A DNA stretch of 64,000 nt from Planctomycetia bacterium (GCA_016191115.1 JACPPG010000027.1:1-64000); one strand, 5' to 3'. Shown: positions 51,014-62,679, counted from the stretch's first letter. Program-made: numbers and translations. Notes: generated by a model from the sequence alone, not told the origin.

Positions 51014-51763
51014 TTAGCGGTGGACCGGCATCATGCGCGAGCCGGCCACCCACCCGTCCTTGACCGAAAGGGGACCAGCAATCTGGTCCCAAGGGAACAA
51101 TCGCCCTGGACACTCTGTGTTGCCGATATCGTCGTGGCGGAGGCAACCGGCGCGCGGGATGGCAAAGCGACCGGCGAGTTGCGACACAAGCGTGCGGGCG
51201 GCGTCGATTTGTCGCGGCGTCGGCGGTCCCTCGTTGAAATTGCCCACCAGGCAGATCCCGATGCCTTCGTCGTTGTAGCGGTGCACGCCGGCGTGTGCGC
51301 CTTGCAACTGTTCGCGCCAGCGGAAGGTCGGCTCGACCGCGCCGTCGGCCATGCCGTGTCCATTGCCGATCACGAAATGGTAGCCGATCCCCAGCCAATG
51401 ATCTCCGGCGGCGTCGGTGCGGCCGCGATGGTCCTCATCGATCGAAAGCACGTCGCCGGCCGTCGTCGCGCTGTGGTGCAGCACGATGTACTTCCAAGCG
51501 CGGGCCGGGACCGCCGGCTCGAGCTGGGCGGGCCATGCGGCCAGTGCGGCCGCGGCCTGCGCCTGACGATCCGCTCGCGACCCGCGCTCGCTCGCCTGCG
51601 GCGCGTAGCGTCCGGCCGCCTTGACCGACGAGCGCATGGGCGCGAAGCCACGCGTCGGAGCGACGGCTGGCCCGCCCCAGAAGCAGCCGATGGTCGCGTG
51701 CAAGGTGATCATGGACAGGCCCAAAACGCTGGCTCGCAAACGCGATCGCCCCGTGATGATCAC
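51014..51763 (-). CDS. N-acetylmuramoyl-L-alanine amidase / PGRP-like, likely secreted
   Basis: A protein of about 249 residues with a hydrophobic N-terminal segment (residues 10-28 by this start) ending in a possible lipobox (ATIGC). The amidase_2/PGRP domain has KYIVLHHSATTAGD, WLGIGYHFVIGNG, GICLVGNFNEGPP and CLRHDDIGNTECPG. The zinc ligands are the first His, the later His and the Cys. Family members cleave the lactyl-Ala bond of peptidoglycan, which fits a planctomycete with a cell wall. GTG start with AAGGAG close upstream; a start 42 bases further out is also open. Confidence 0.82.
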   Translation of the reverse strand: MIITGRSRLRASVLGLSMITLHATIGCFWGGPAVAPTRGFAPMRSSVKAAGRYAPQASERGSRADRQAQAAAALAAWPAQLEPAVPARAWKYIVLHHSATTAGDVLSIDEDHRGRTDAAGDHWLGIGYHFVIGNGHGMADGAVEPTFRWREQLQGAHAGVHRYNDEGIGICLVGNFNEGPPTPRQIDAARTLVSQLAGRFAIPRAGCLRHDDIGNTECPGRLFPWDQIAGPLSVKDGWVAGSRMMPVHR

Positions 51764-52009
51764 GCACTCCTTGCATCGTGGGGGATGTACGGCCCCCGTC
51801 GCCACGCCGGCGCGCGAGAGAGGCCGCAGGTTTCGGACTCTACTAGAACGTCCCGTGACCTGTCAACGCCGTGCCGGTGGGATTACGAACGAACCGCGGA
51901 ACGTGATTTGCACCAAAGAGTCAAGCGTGCTGACGCGTCCGGCGAATACACGCAACGCGCGCGAAAAGGGGCGATAGCAATGCTGCCGCCCTCCGCGCGG
52001 CCGCTCGAT

Positions 52010-53377
<1,368 letters not shown>

Positions 53378-56300
53378 ATGAGAGAGCTGACCGCGCTTCG
53401 ATGGTCCGCCTGGCCTTCCTGCGTCTGCCTGGCGGTCGTGGCGGCCTGCTGGCCATCTTCCGCGCGCGGCGGCGACTATCAGCGTTTCCTCGACGCTTTG
53501 CGCGAGCGCGGCTATTTCGACATGGCGCTCGAGTATCTGGCGCGCGCCCCGAGCGACCGAAGCGTCCCTGCCGAGCTGAAGAAGCGGGTCCCGTACGAAG
53601 AAGGCGTGACGCTCATCATGGCGTCCGTCGCGGAGCGGGACGTCGACCAGAAAGTCAAACACCTCAACGCGGCTGCCGGGAAGCTCACCGAATTCATCAA
53701 GGGGGCGGGGGATCGATCGGTCGAGGCGGAAGCGGAAAGCCAGCTTGGCAACGTGCTCGTCGAGCGGGCCAAGATCCTACTGTTTCGCGCGAAGCAACCC
53801 AAGAACGCCGCGCAAAAAGACGCGCTCGCCACGGAGGCGCGCAAATTGTTCGCCGAGGCGCAACAGACGTTTGCGTCGGCCGAACGGAAGTTCGCCGAGC
53901 ATCTGAAGCAATTCCCGAAGCCCGGCGATCAACCGGGTGCGACGGAAAGCGCGGCTCGGCAAGAGGCCCGCGTCGATTTGCGGCGGGCCCGGCTGTTCGC
54001 GGCGCAGGCGTTGTACGAGTCTTCGAAGACTTACCCGCCCGACTCGCCGGAGGCGAGGAAGATTCTGGAATCGGCGTCGAAGAAGTTCGACGAGTTGCAA
54101 GAGAAGTACCGTGGAACGCTGTTCGGCCTCCTGGCGCGAACGTACCAGGGGCGCTGCTACCTCGACGTGGGCGATATGCGGCGGGCGGCGGGCATCTTCA
54201 CGGAGATTCTCGCGCAGCCGGACGATCCCGACGAGTTGCGTCGCCTGAAGGCCCATGCCCTGCACCTGGCGATGCAAGCCTGGACCAGTGAATCGGAGAA
54301 AAAATACGACGAGGCGGCACACAAAGGGCAGGACTGGCTCGCGAAGGCACGCGGCACCGAGGCGCGCAGCGCCGACTGGTTGGCCGTCCGCTATTACACG
54401 GCCGTGGCGCTCGCGCGGCACGCGGAAACGCTTCCGCAAAAGGAATCGACGCGCCGCAAGCAGGAACTCGCCGACGCACGCAAGCAGGCCAAGGACGTCG
54501 CGGCCCACGCCGGCGAGTATCAGGAGCCCGCGAAGCGCCTGTATCAAGAGTTGGTAGGGTCGGCCACGGGCGACGACAAGCCCGTCACGACGTTCGCCGA
54601 GGCCAGCGAGCGCGGGCGCGACGCCCTGGACGTGATGCAAACAAAGTTGAACGAAGTAAAGCTGGCCGAGGCGGCGAACGATCGCCAGGCCGCCGCGACC
54701 GCCGAGCGAGAGTGCCGCGAAGCGCGCGATAGCGCGCGGGAGCTGTTTCGCCTGGCGCTGTCGTTGCGCACGAACCAGACGCCGATCGACGATGTGAACG
54801 CGGTCCGCTACTACCTCTGCTATCTGAGCTACCAGGCGGGCGACTACTACGACTCGGCCGTGCTGGGCGATTTCCTCGCCAAGCGTTACCCCACCGCCAC
54901 GCAGTCGCGGTACGGAGCGAAGATCGCGCTACTGTCGTACTTGCAGAACTACAACGCGGCCGCTCCCGACGACCGGGCAGCCGACAAGCAGCGCATGCTG
55001 GCGCTGGCGGACTTCATGACGCGTCGCTGGGCCGGCGAAACCGAAGCGGATGAAGCCTGGATGGCGCTGATGGTCGTGGCCACGGGCGAGCGGGACGTGG
55101 ACGGCGTGCTGGCGTGCCTGGCGAAAATCCCCGAGGACTCTCCTCGCCGTGGCGAAGCCGAGCTGAAGGCGGGCCAGGCGCTGTGGGTCGGGTCGCTTGC
55201 CGCAGCGCGGCAGGGAGCGGAGGATGCGGCGGAGCAGGCCACGGTGACGAAAATGCGCGAGCAAGCCCGCGACACGCTCGACCGCGGCGTCGGGCGCCTG
55301 CGCAAACTGGGCGAGGGGGCCGGCGCGAGTCTTACGGTAGCGACCGGCGTCCTGTCACTGGCGCAGATCTACGTCGAGTTGAACCAGCCGGAGAAGGCCC
55401 TCGAACTGCTCGAGGACCCGAAGATCGGACCGATCGCGCTCGTGGAAGCCAAAAGCCCGATCGCCCAGGAAGGGACGTTCACCACGGAGACCAATAAGGC
55501 CGCGCTGCGGGCGTACGTCGCGACAGGGCAACTCGACAAAGCCGAGAAAATGATGAACGCGCTCGAATCGAGCGTCTCGGCGTCGGGCACCGACGCCAAG
55601 GCGAACCAGATGCTGATCGCGATCTACCGCGCTTTGGGACAGGAGCTCGAACAGCAGGTCGCGGCGTTTCGCAAGGAGCACCGCACGAAAGACCTGGAAA
55701 AAGTGTCGCGCGGATTCGAGTTGTTTCTCGATCGGATCACTAAGAAAGAGCAAGGCAACAACTTCAACTCGCTGAACTGGGTGGCGGAGACGTTCTCGCG
55801 GCTGGGGGCCGGGCACGAAACCGAGGGGGAGACGCCCTCGCAGCAAGCCCGCGCCTACTTCGGCAAAGCGGCCGCGGCGGACAAGAAGATCCTTAGCTCG
55901 ATCGCCTCGGATGCGACGTTCGCCAGTCCCGAGGCGGCGCTGGCGGTCAAGGTGCGGCTGGCCCGCAGCCAGCGCCGCAGCGGCCAGTACCTGCAGGCGA
56001 TCAACTTGTTGACGGACGTGTTGAAAGAGAAGCCGATGCTGGTCGACGTCCAGAAGGAGGCCGCCTACACGTACCAGGACTGGGGCCGCGAGGATCCCAG
56101 CTACTATGCGATGGCGATCGCCGGCGGACGACCGGTGAAAGACGACCAAGGCCAGGAGTCGAGCGTCGTCTGGGGATGGAGCCGGCTGTCGGCCATGACC
56201 CAGCGCAACAAGAAGATGCAAGACGCCTTCCACGAGGCCCGCTACAACCTGGCCAATTGCCGGCTACTGTTGGCCCTCACGCAAAAGGGAGACGAGAAGG

Positions 56301-56494
56301 CGGCGACGCTCAAGAAGGCCGAGGGCGACGTCCTCTTGACCGCCCGCCTGCACCCCGACATGGGTGGCGGCGACTGGCCCAAAAAGTACGACGCGTTGCT
56401 GCGCAAGATCCAGCAAGCCGCCGGCCGACAGCCGACCGGGCTCCCGCAGAAGGCGGCAACGGCGAAGACGGGCGATGCGGGGGCGCCAAAATAG
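53378..56494 (+). CDS. large secreted TPR-repeat protein
   Basis: A 1038-residue protein with a signal peptide (residues 1-30, ending SSARG). Most of it is helical repeats of TPR type (such as FFDMALEYLARAP-like units, QTFASAERKFAEHLKQFP, and LSLAQIYVELNQPEKALELL). The C-terminus has NLANCRLLLALTQKGDEKA. No enzymatic motif. Similar large secreted TPR proteins are often next to TolQ/ExbB-like genes in planctomycetes, but none are in the window. A second, shorter secreted TPR protein follows 149 bases downstream and likely works with it. Confidence 0.8.
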   Translation: MRELTALRWSAWPSCVCLAVVAACWPSSARGGDYQRFLDALRERGYFDMALEYLARAPSDRSVPAELKKRVPYEEGVTLIMASVAERDVDQKVKHLNAAAGKLTEFIKGAGDRSVEAEAESQLGNVLVERAKILLFRAKQPKNAAQKDALATEARKLFAEAQQTFASAERKFAEHLKQFPKPGDQPGATESAARQEARVDLRRARLFAAQALYESSKTYPPDSPEARKILESASKKFDELQEKYRGTLFGLLARTYQGRCYLDVGDMRRAAGIFTEILAQPDDPDELRRLKAHALHLAMQAWTSESEKKYDEAAHKGQDWLAKARGTEARSADWLAVRYYTAVALARHAETLPQKESTRRKQELADARKQAKDVAAHAGEYQEPAKRLYQELVGSATGDDKPVTTFAEASERGRDALDVMQTKLNEVKLAEAANDRQAAATAERECREARDSARELFRLALSLRTNQTPIDDVNAVRYYLCYLSYQAGDYYDSAVLGDFLAKRYPTATQSRYGAKIALLSYLQNYNAAAPDDRAADKQRMLALADFMTRRWAGETEADEAWMALMVVATGERDVDGVLACLAKIPEDSPRRGEAELKAGQALWVGSLAAARQGAEDAAEQATVTKMREQARDTLDRGVGRLRKLGEGAGASLTVATGVLSLAQIYVELNQPEKALELLEDPKIGPIALVEAKSPIAQEGTFTTETNKAALRAYVATGQLDKAEKMMNALESSVSASGTDAKANQMLIAIYRALGQELEQQVAAFRKEHRTKDLEKVSRGFELFLDRITKKEQGNNFNSLNWVAETFSRLGAGHETEGETPSQQARAYFGKAAAADKKILSSIASDATFASPEAALAVKVRLARSQRRSGQYLQAINLLTDVLKEKPMLVDVQKEAAYTYQDWGREDPSYYAMAIAGGRPVKDDQGQESSVVWGWSRLSAMTQRNKKMQDAFHEARYNLANCRLLLALTQKGDEKAATLKKAEGDVLLTARLHPDMGGGDWPKKYDALLRKIQQAAGRQPTGLPQKAATAKTGDAGAPK

Positions 56495-56530
56495 GTGGTC
56501 AGTATGTATTGCATGCACGCTCGATCCGCC

Positions 56531-56614
56531 GGTGCCATAGCGACGGAGGTGCTCCGGCGCGGCCAGGTCAAGCTCGCATCAGCATGCCCCGCGGCGAGCG
56601 TGGGCATGGCACCC
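56531..56614. repeat. GGGTGCCATGGCC hairpin family, copy 2
   Basis: GGTGCCATAGCGACGGAGGT (from 56531) and AGCATGCCCCGCGGCGAGCG, then TGGGCATGGCACC. Relative of the copy at 50075-50149. It lies between the two TPR genes. Confidence 0.75.
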
Positions 56615-56643
56615 AACGATTTAGAACCAGGAGAGCGTTGACC

Positions 56644-57678
56644 ATGCGATTGGGACTATTCGCGTTGCTGATTTTGCTTTCGGCCACGGCGACCGCCCAG
56701 GCGGCGGACGACGAGGTGAAGCTACGCGCAGGCACCACGCTGCGCGGCACGGTCAGCGGGATGACCGCCACGGAAGTGTCGCTCGACATGGCCGCCGGCC
56801 AGAAACGCCAGGTGCCCGTCAATGAGATTGACGCGATCTCTTTCGCGGCCGAGCCGGCGGAGATGAAGCTGGTGCGCGGTGCGATTGCTAACGGGAACTA
56901 CGAAAACGCGATCACTACGCTCGACAAGATCGAAGCCGAGAGCGGCGCGCGCCCCGAGATCAAGCAAGACATGCAGTTCTACAAGGCCTTGTGCCGCTCG
57001 CGGATGGCGCTGGCCGGCAATGGTGACGTGAAGGACGCCGGGCGGCACATGCGGGCCTTCGTCACTAGCGCGGCCAACAACTATCACTACCTTCACGCTG
57101 CCGAGACGTTGGCCGATCTGTTCGCCGCGATCGGCGACTTCGATCGGGCCATCGAACAGTACGCCGCGATCGAGCGCGCCCCCTGGCCCGACTACAAGAT
57201 GCGCGGCGGCGTAGCCAAGGGCCGTGTCCTGGCGGCGCAGAAGAAGTACCCCGAGGCCCTGGCGGCCTTCGACGCGGTGCTCAAGCTCGCCGGCGACGCG
57301 AGCACGCCACAGGCCGGCGAGCAGAAGCTGGCCGCCGAGTTGGGCAAGGCCACTTGCCTGGCCGCCACCGGCGATCCCGACACCGCTATCAAGCTCGTCC
57401 AGGAGGTGATCGACAAAGCCGGGCCGGAGGACAAGGAGATCAACGGCCGCGCCTACGTCACGTTGGGCAACTGCTATCGGCAGAAGCAGGGCGCCGCCAA
57501 GGACGCCCTGCTGGCCTACCTCCACGTGGACCTTCTCTACAACAAGAACCGCGAGGCGCACGCCGAGGCCCTGGCCAATCTGGCCAAGCTGTGGAACGAA
57601 ATCGGCAAGCCCGAACGCGCCGCCCAGGCCACGCAGCTCTTGAAGGAAGCGTACGCCAACAGCGTGTGGGCGAAGTGA
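56644..57678 (+). CDS. secreted TPR-repeat protein
   Basis: A 344-residue protein with a signal peptide (residues 1-20, ending AQAAD). Residues 24-62 are beta-rich (VKLRAGTTLRGTVSGMTATE), like an N-terminal sensor or cap. TPRs follow (YENAITTLDKIEAESGARP, DFDRAIEQYAAIERAP, and so on). No catalytic motif. It is the second gene of the pair starting at 53378. Periplasmic or outer-membrane scaffolding is plausible. Confidence 0.8.
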   Translation: MRLGLFALLILLSATATAQAADDEVKLRAGTTLRGTVSGMTATEVSLDMAAGQKRQVPVNEIDAISFAAEPAEMKLVRGAIANGNYENAITTLDKIEAESGARPEIKQDMQFYKALCRSRMALAGNGDVKDAGRHMRAFVTSAANNYHYLHAAETLADLFAAIGDFDRAIEQYAAIERAPWPDYKMRGGVAKGRVLAAQKKYPEALAAFDAVLKLAGDASTPQAGEQKLAAELGKATCLAATGDPDTAIKLVQEVIDKAGPEDKEINGRAYVTLGNCYRQKQGAAKDALLAYLHVDLLYNKNREAHAEALANLAKLWNEIGKPERAAQATQLLKEAYANSVWAK

Positions 57679-57930
57679 GGGAGGCCCAGCAGCTAGCGAT
57701 TAGGCGAGCTCGGCCACCGAGTTTCTCCGCACCTTCGCGAGCCTCCGGGTTTATCCCGGAGGTCCCATGACAATTGCGTGGCATGCCGCACGCGCGTCTG
57801 TCGTCGGCGACGGAGCGTGTGGCGGCAGCCGTTTCGATGCAGTATTCTCTTCGATCTATCGGCCGCGTGATCGAGTGCCACTCTGGTATCCTGCGGCATC
57901 CAACGGATGTCAGCACGAGAGGTTTCCCCG

Positions 57931-58716
57931 ATGACCGCCGCACCTCCCGCAAAAGTCGCCATCGTGACCGGCAGCACGCAGGGGCTTGGCGAAGCAATCG
58001 CCCGGCGGTTAATCGACGACAAGATGATCGGCGGCCTGGTGATCTGCGGGCGCAATGCCGACAACGGACGCCGTCTGGCGGGCGAACTGACCGGCCTGGG
58101 CTGCCGTACGGAATTCGTCGCGGCCGACTTGACGCGGGTCGACGATTGCCGCGGCGTGGTCGACGCCACCCGGCGGGCCTTCGATCGCATCGACTACCTG
58201 GTCAATAGCGCCGCCACTTCCGAGCGCGGGTCGATTCTCGACGCGACGCCGGAGCTTTTTGATCGCATCGTCGCCATCAACGTGCGGGCCCCCTTTTTGC
58301 TGATGCAAGGCGCCTTGAAGCTCATGCTGGAGCGCGGTATCGAGGGCGCGATCGTCAATATCCTCAGCATGTCCAGCCACGGCGGGCAGCCGTTTCTGAC
58401 GCCCTATTCGATGTCGAAAGGCGCCCTGGCCACGCTGACAAAGAATGTGGCCAATGCCATGCTCAAAAACCGCATTCGCGTCAACGGCTTGAACATCGGC
58501 TGGATGGATACGCCGGGGGAAGCGGCCATTCAGCAGCGGTTCCACAACGCCAGCCCCGACTGGCTCGAAAAAGCGGAACGTGCGCAGCCGCTGGGCCGCC
58601 TCGTCAAACCATCGGAAGTCGCGCAGGTCGTGGCCTTCCTGCTATCCGAGCGCGCCGGGTTGATGACCGGCGCGATCGTCGACTTCGACCAACAGGTGCT
58701 AGGCGCGCATTCCTAA
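57931..58716 (+). CDS. short-chain dehydrogenase/reductase
   Basis: A 261-residue SDR. Cofactor motif AIVTGSTQGLGEAIARR, structural motif VNSAATSERG, catalytic Ser in NILSMSSHGGQPF and Tyr/Lys in TPYSMSKGALAT. CGRNAD after the second strand suggests NADP preference. Substrate unknown. The start after GAGAGG is preferred over an ATG 24 bases upstream. Confidence 0.9.
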   Translation: MTAAPPAKVAIVTGSTQGLGEAIARRLIDDKMIGGLVICGRNADNGRRLAGELTGLGCRTEFVAADLTRVDDCRGVVDATRRAFDRIDYLVNSAATSERGSILDATPELFDRIVAINVRAPFLLMQGALKLMLERGIEGAIVNILSMSSHGGQPFLTPYSMSKGALATLTKNVANAMLKNRIRVNGLNIGWMDTPGEAAIQQRFHNASPDWLEKAERAQPLGRLVKPSEVAQVVAFLLSERAGLMTGAIVDFDQQVLGAHS

Positions 58717-58756
58717 GTGCGAACGGCGGGAGCCACCGGCAGGAAGTCGCCACTCC

Positions 58757-59848
58757 TCAGAAGCTCGGGCTGTTGGCCGCGCCGATGCCAATCGGCTGTG
58801 AGGCCATATCCTGCTCGTCCGGCGGCGCAAGGCTTAGCACGATCAGCACAAAATCGCGGAACGTCCTCGCGCGCCCGGGCGCGACCCACACGTAGCAATC
58901 GCCGGCGCAGCCGCAATAGTGGCCGACGTGACAGGCGCAGCGCGGCACGTCGTTCTTGCAACCGTGGGCCAGCCAGGGAATGGAGAACTGATTCGGCTGC
59001 CCGTCGCCCCCCGCGTCGACCAGCTTGACGAGACTGTCGATCTTGTCCTGCGCCTGGTCGATCAGGCCGGCGTTGCGCCGCGGCCGGTTGAAGGAGTGGA
59101 CCGGCACGTACGGCAGGTCACACACAGCGCTTGTGAGCTTGACGATGTCCTCCTTCAAGAACTCGAGCCGGGAAAGTATCTGGTTGCCGTTGATGAATAT
59201 CTGTTCGGGCTGGTACTGGGCAGGACGGGCGGAAAGCGCCTCCATCTCATCGTACATTCGCACCAGCTCGGTCCGAATCGCGTCGAGCTTTTGCGGCTTG
59301 TCGCCGTAGGCGCTCTCGCGTAGCGCGTCGATCATCGCCAGCGAAACGTCGCGTGAGAGCACGATGTGGTACGAGCAACTCAGCTCGCATACCTGTTCGT
59401 AGATTTCTCTCTTGATCGAGCTGTCGGGGTCAAACGGGTTGATGGCTTTGCGGTAGGCGAGTTGCAGAAGTTCGAGATCGTCGGATTCGATCACCGGGTC
59501 GACGTTCCATTGATGGAGGATATTGCGCTGCAGGCCAAGCGTGGGGGCCCACTGCGCCGGGCCGCCGACATTGGCGGCGATCGTGCCCAGTCCCTGGTCG
59601 GCCACCTGCACCACGCCGCCGTTGATCTTCAGGTGCCAGGCCAGCGAGTCGGGGTCGCAGGCGAACATCGCCAGGTTGTCGAGGACCTGGTCGTATTGAA
59701 ACTCCGTCAGCGTGGCCCCCTGGCTGATCGTTTTGCGCTGCAGCTTCACGTGCGTGCACCCGCACAAGAGGCAAACCGCAAGCGCAAGAATAGCGCCGCG
59801 CCTTGGGGCGCGCACGAAGAGCTGTGTCTGGCGTCGAGCCTGCGGCAT
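58757..59848 (-). CDS. predicted lipoprotein of unknown function
   Basis: A 363-residue protein with a lipoprotein signal (AVCLLCGC, Cys about residue 31). The middle is helical, with SYHIVLSRDVSLAMIDALRE. The C-terminus is Cys-rich (CKNDVPRCACHVGHYCGCAG), perhaps metal-binding or disulfide-linked. No family recognised. Confidence 0.65.
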   Translation of the reverse strand: MPQARRQTQLFVRAPRRGAILALAVCLLCGCTHVKLQRKTISQGATLTEFQYDQVLDNLAMFACDPDSLAWHLKINGGVVQVADQGLGTIAANVGGPAQWAPTLGLQRNILHQWNVDPVIESDDLELLQLAYRKAINPFDPDSSIKREIYEQVCELSCSYHIVLSRDVSLAMIDALRESAYGDKPQKLDAIRTELVRMYDEMEALSARPAQYQPEQIFINGNQILSRLEFLKEDIVKLTSAVCDLPYVPVHSFNRPRRNAGLIDQAQDKIDSLVKLVDAGGDGQPNQFSIPWLAHGCKNDVPRCACHVGHYCGCAGDCYVWVAPGRARTFRDFVLIVLSLAPPDEQDMASQPIGIGAANSPSF

Positions 59849-59982
59849 CGAGGGTGTGCTTCGATCGAGGCAGCCTTGGGTATCCGTATCGTTAACATCG
59901 ACCGTTCCGAAAAACCGGCTTAGGCAAAGCCGCCGGGGGAATTATCCGCGGAATGAACGCGCACATCGTTGGCGATGCGCCA

Positions 59983-60092
59983 TCCGCAGATTGCGCAGAT
60001 TGCGCAGATGGAAGAGAGACGGAGGGATGGGGTCTACCCAGCCCATTCACGACGACGGCGCAGTTACGCTGCAAATCTGCGAAATCTGCGGA
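59983..60092. repeat. CCGCAGATT hairpin family, copy 2
   Basis: CCGCAGATTGCGCAGATTGC at the left and GCAAATCTGCGAAATCTGCG at the right pair in register with few mismatches. The first copy is at 37112-37239. It lies just after larE on the opposite strand. Confidence 0.8.
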
Positions 60093-60107
60093 CACTTCCG
60101 TTCCCCG

Positions 60108-60956
60108 TCACGATAGCAGCCGCAGGCTGTCCAGCGGCAACACCTGATTCAGGCTGCCGGAGCGGAAGCCTTCCAGGTCGAGCGTGACGTACTTGAAGCC
60201 GAGTTCTCGCAGGCGTTCGACGAGCGCCGCTCGCGTCTCGTCGTCCGCCAATCGCGGCAAGGCCGTCAGTGGGACCTCGAGCCGCGCCAGATCCCCTTTG
60301 TGATAGCGGACGCGCAGCTCCCGGAGGCCGAGCGAGCGCAAGTATTGCTCGGCCTGGTCGATCATCCGCACGCGCTCGGGCGTCACCTCTTCGCCGTACG
60401 CGATGCGGCTGCTGAGGCACGGGCTGGCCGGCTTGTCCCACACCGGCAACCCCCAGTGCGCCGCCAACTGCCGCACCTCGGCTTTCGACAACCCACATTC
60501 CAGGAGCGGGCTGCGGACGCGGTGCTCCATGGCCGCGACCATGCCGGGACGATGGTCGCCACGATCGTCCAAATTCGCCCCGTTGAGGACCACGGCCACG
60601 CTGAACCGCTCCGTCAGCCGTGCAAGCTGCGTATAAAGCTCCGTCTTGCAGTGGTAGCAACGATCCGGTGCATTGGCTACGTAGCCACCGTCGGCGAATT
60701 CCTCGGTTGTCACGATCTCGTGGCGGATGCCGATCTGGCGGGCCAGCGCGATCGCCTCGTCGAGCTCCCCGTCGGCCAGGCTGGCGCTCGTGCCCGTCAC
60801 GGCAATAGCGCGATTCCCGAGGGCCAGTTGCGCGGCCTTCGCAACGACTGTACTGTCGACGCCGCCTGAGAACGCTACCGCGCAGCGATCGAGCCGCGCG
60901 ATCGTGTCGAGAAGCTGGTCGCGCTTTCGCGCGACGTCAGGCGACAACTCGGACAT
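60108..60956 (-). CDS. larE: ATP-dependent sacrificial sulfur transferase LarE
   Basis: A 282-residue PP-loop enzyme that gives its own cysteine sulfur to the pyridinium dicarboxylate precursor of the nickel-pincer cofactor of LarA. PP-loop AFSGGVDSTVVAKA near the start. CYHCKTELY is a conserved Cys pair, and KPASPCLSSRIAYG holds the likely sacrificial Cys. GGAGG lies just before the ATG. The LarA-type enzyme near 8.2 kb is the natural client. Confidence 0.93.
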   Translation of the reverse strand: MSELSPDVARKRDQLLDTIARLDRCAVAFSGGVDSTVVAKAAQLALGNRAIAVTGTSASLADGELDEAIALARQIGIRHEIVTTEEFADGGYVANAPDRCYHCKTELYTQLARLTERFSVAVVLNGANLDDRGDHRPGMVAAMEHRVRSPLLECGLSKAEVRQLAAHWGLPVWDKPASPCLSSRIAYGEEVTPERVRMIDQAEQYLRSLGLRELRVRYHKGDLARLEVPLTALPRLADDETRAALVERLRELGFKYVTLDLEGFRSGSLNQVLPLDSLRLLS

Positions 60957-61612
60957 GGTGGCCTCCGGCGGCTTGAATCTCGTCGCCGGTTGACCGGCGC
61001 CACTGCCGGTTCGCCCGGCCAGTGTTGCATCACCGCCAACAACGGCACACTGCTCGACGAGCGAGCAGCGGCACGCGGAATTCAAAAATCCTCCACCGCA
61101 ATGCCGTGGCGACGCGGTTTTCGAGAGCCCGCATGTCAACATGGGGGCGCCTCGACCCCGGGTTGTGTGATCCGTGTGCTTGTTCCGGACCGTGAGGTCC
61201 GGGCACCGGCTATACACGCGGCCGGGATCTTAAGAACTTTTGGCGCCCAGCGGACTTTCTTATCGGCTCCCCAAAATAGGACGTCTCAGCACGAGCATGG
61301 CAGAGGTTGGCCGCCGACCGACAGTAGCATGGCATAGGCCACGAAATCCACCGGCCGACGACTCTCAGAATGGTACTCGCGATGCGGGCCGATTGCAAGC
61401 TCGGTGCGGCCACCACGGCGGCCGCAAATCCTGCCACGAGCGGCAGTTAATGGCACGTCTTCCGACGGAGCCAACGGGGGCAAGAATCTTCACACGCACC
61501 CGCTCAACCTGGACACTCGTAGCGCAGAATGACTGCCGCGCAGCACGGTGGGCGCAGAATGCTTTGCCGTGAGGAGTGGGCTATCGGACGGGCCCGTCGT
61601 GCGGCCAGAACG
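60957..61612. other. 650-base gap, nothing recognised apart from a small hairpin
   Basis: Between minus-strand genes. CCGGACC/GGTCCGG with a GTGA loop (61185-61202) is a perfect short hairpin. The rest shows no gene or repeat that I can support. It may be decayed sequence. Confidence 0.5.
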
Positions 61613-62410
61613 TCAGCCGGCGGCCGGCGGTCCTTCCGGCTGGCTCATCCGCTGAATCTCGTCGCGCAGCCGTGCCGCGTCTTCGAATCGCTCCTCGCGC
61701 ACCGCATCGGCCAGCCGATGGCGCAAGCCCGTTAGCGCGTCGGGGGGCGGGCCCGGCAGCCTGGTCGGTCCTTTGGCCACGACCTCCTCACGCCATTTTT
61801 CGAGTTGCACCAGCTCTCCGCACTCGCTGGCCTTGTCCGCCTGTCCATACTCCTCCAGAAACTGGCGGATTTCGCGGATGCCGGCGTCGATGGCGCTAAT
61901 GGCGGTCGGGAAGTCGCCCAGCTCGACGAATGGGGTCGCGACGGCGCGGGCGTGCATCATGATCACGTACGGCCGCCACTGGTCGAACCGCATCCGATCG
62001 CGCTCGTGCTTGGCATGCTCGCGAACAAAGCGGAATAACTGCAGATTGCGCCGCGTGTCGCGGGCGCACAACTCGTAGCGCTCCAGGTGCCAGAAGCTCA
62101 GGTAGCGGTGGTAATATTGGACCCCTTCGCGCAGCAGCCTCTCGCAGTCGCTTTCAGACAACGTGAAGGGGGCCGCGTCGGGGTTCGCCGCGTCGTGGGC
62201 CGCCTGCTCGTGCCGGTAGTAGTCCAGCCACGACTCGAAACCGGCGGGCCGTTGGCCGTCAGGCCGGCCGTCGATCTCCATTTGCAAGAGCCCCAAGTCC
62301 AGGCGGAGCTGGATCTTCTCGCGGCCGTCCTCGCCGGCGATGAGGCGCACCGAAATGCGGTCCGGATCGAACTCCCAACCGTCGATGATACGGGTGATGT
62401 CGCGGGGCAC
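61613..62410 (-). CDS. UVR-motif protein of planctomycete type
   Basis: A 265-residue soluble protein. RDITRIIDGWEFDPDRISVR and EKIQLRLDLGLLQMEIDGRP at the start suggest a conserved N-terminal domain. The C-terminus LRHRLADAVREERFEDAARL, RDEIQRM is a UVR motif, the helix pair by which UvrB/UvrC and ClpC-type proteins bind partners. Function unknown. The GTG start is judged from the domain edge. The frame upstream runs through a hairpin repeat. Confidence 0.75.
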   Translation of the reverse strand: MPRDITRIIDGWEFDPDRISVRLIAGEDGREKIQLRLDLGLLQMEIDGRPDGQRPAGFESWLDYYRHEQAAHDAANPDAAPFTLSESDCERLLREGVQYYHRYLSFWHLERYELCARDTRRNLQLFRFVREHAKHERDRMRFDQWRPYVIMMHARAVATPFVELGDFPTAISAIDAGIREIRQFLEEYGQADKASECGELVQLEKWREEVVAKGPTRLPGPPPDALTGLRHRLADAVREERFEDAARLRDEIQRMSQPEGPPAAG

Positions 62411-62561
62411 GGCGAGGTTCGGTGCGGGGGTCCTGGGGGGCCGAAGGCCGGCTGGGGGGACGTCTCGCCTGAGTGTACACAAGCGGGACTTATCGCGTCG
62501 ACACGCAATTGTACCGGTCCAGGCAACGAAGGCTGCCCGCCGGGACCTGGTGGCCCAATTT

Positions 62562-62624
62562 GAGTGGCCACTGGCCTTGCCAGTGCGCGCCGAGGCGTCC
62601 TTGAGCACTGGCGAAGCCAGTGGG
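62562..62624. repeat. CACTGGC hairpin family, copy 2
   Basis: Arms AGTGGCCACTGGCCTTGCCA (from 62562) and GCACTGGCGAAGCCAGTGGG (from 62605). Same family as 9643-9706. It lies in the 269-base spacer upstream of the UVR gene. Confidence 0.8.
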
Positions 62625-62679
62625 CCCGCCTGGCGGATGGGAACGGGTAAGCCGACGCCAAGAGGCGGCACGGGCCGGG

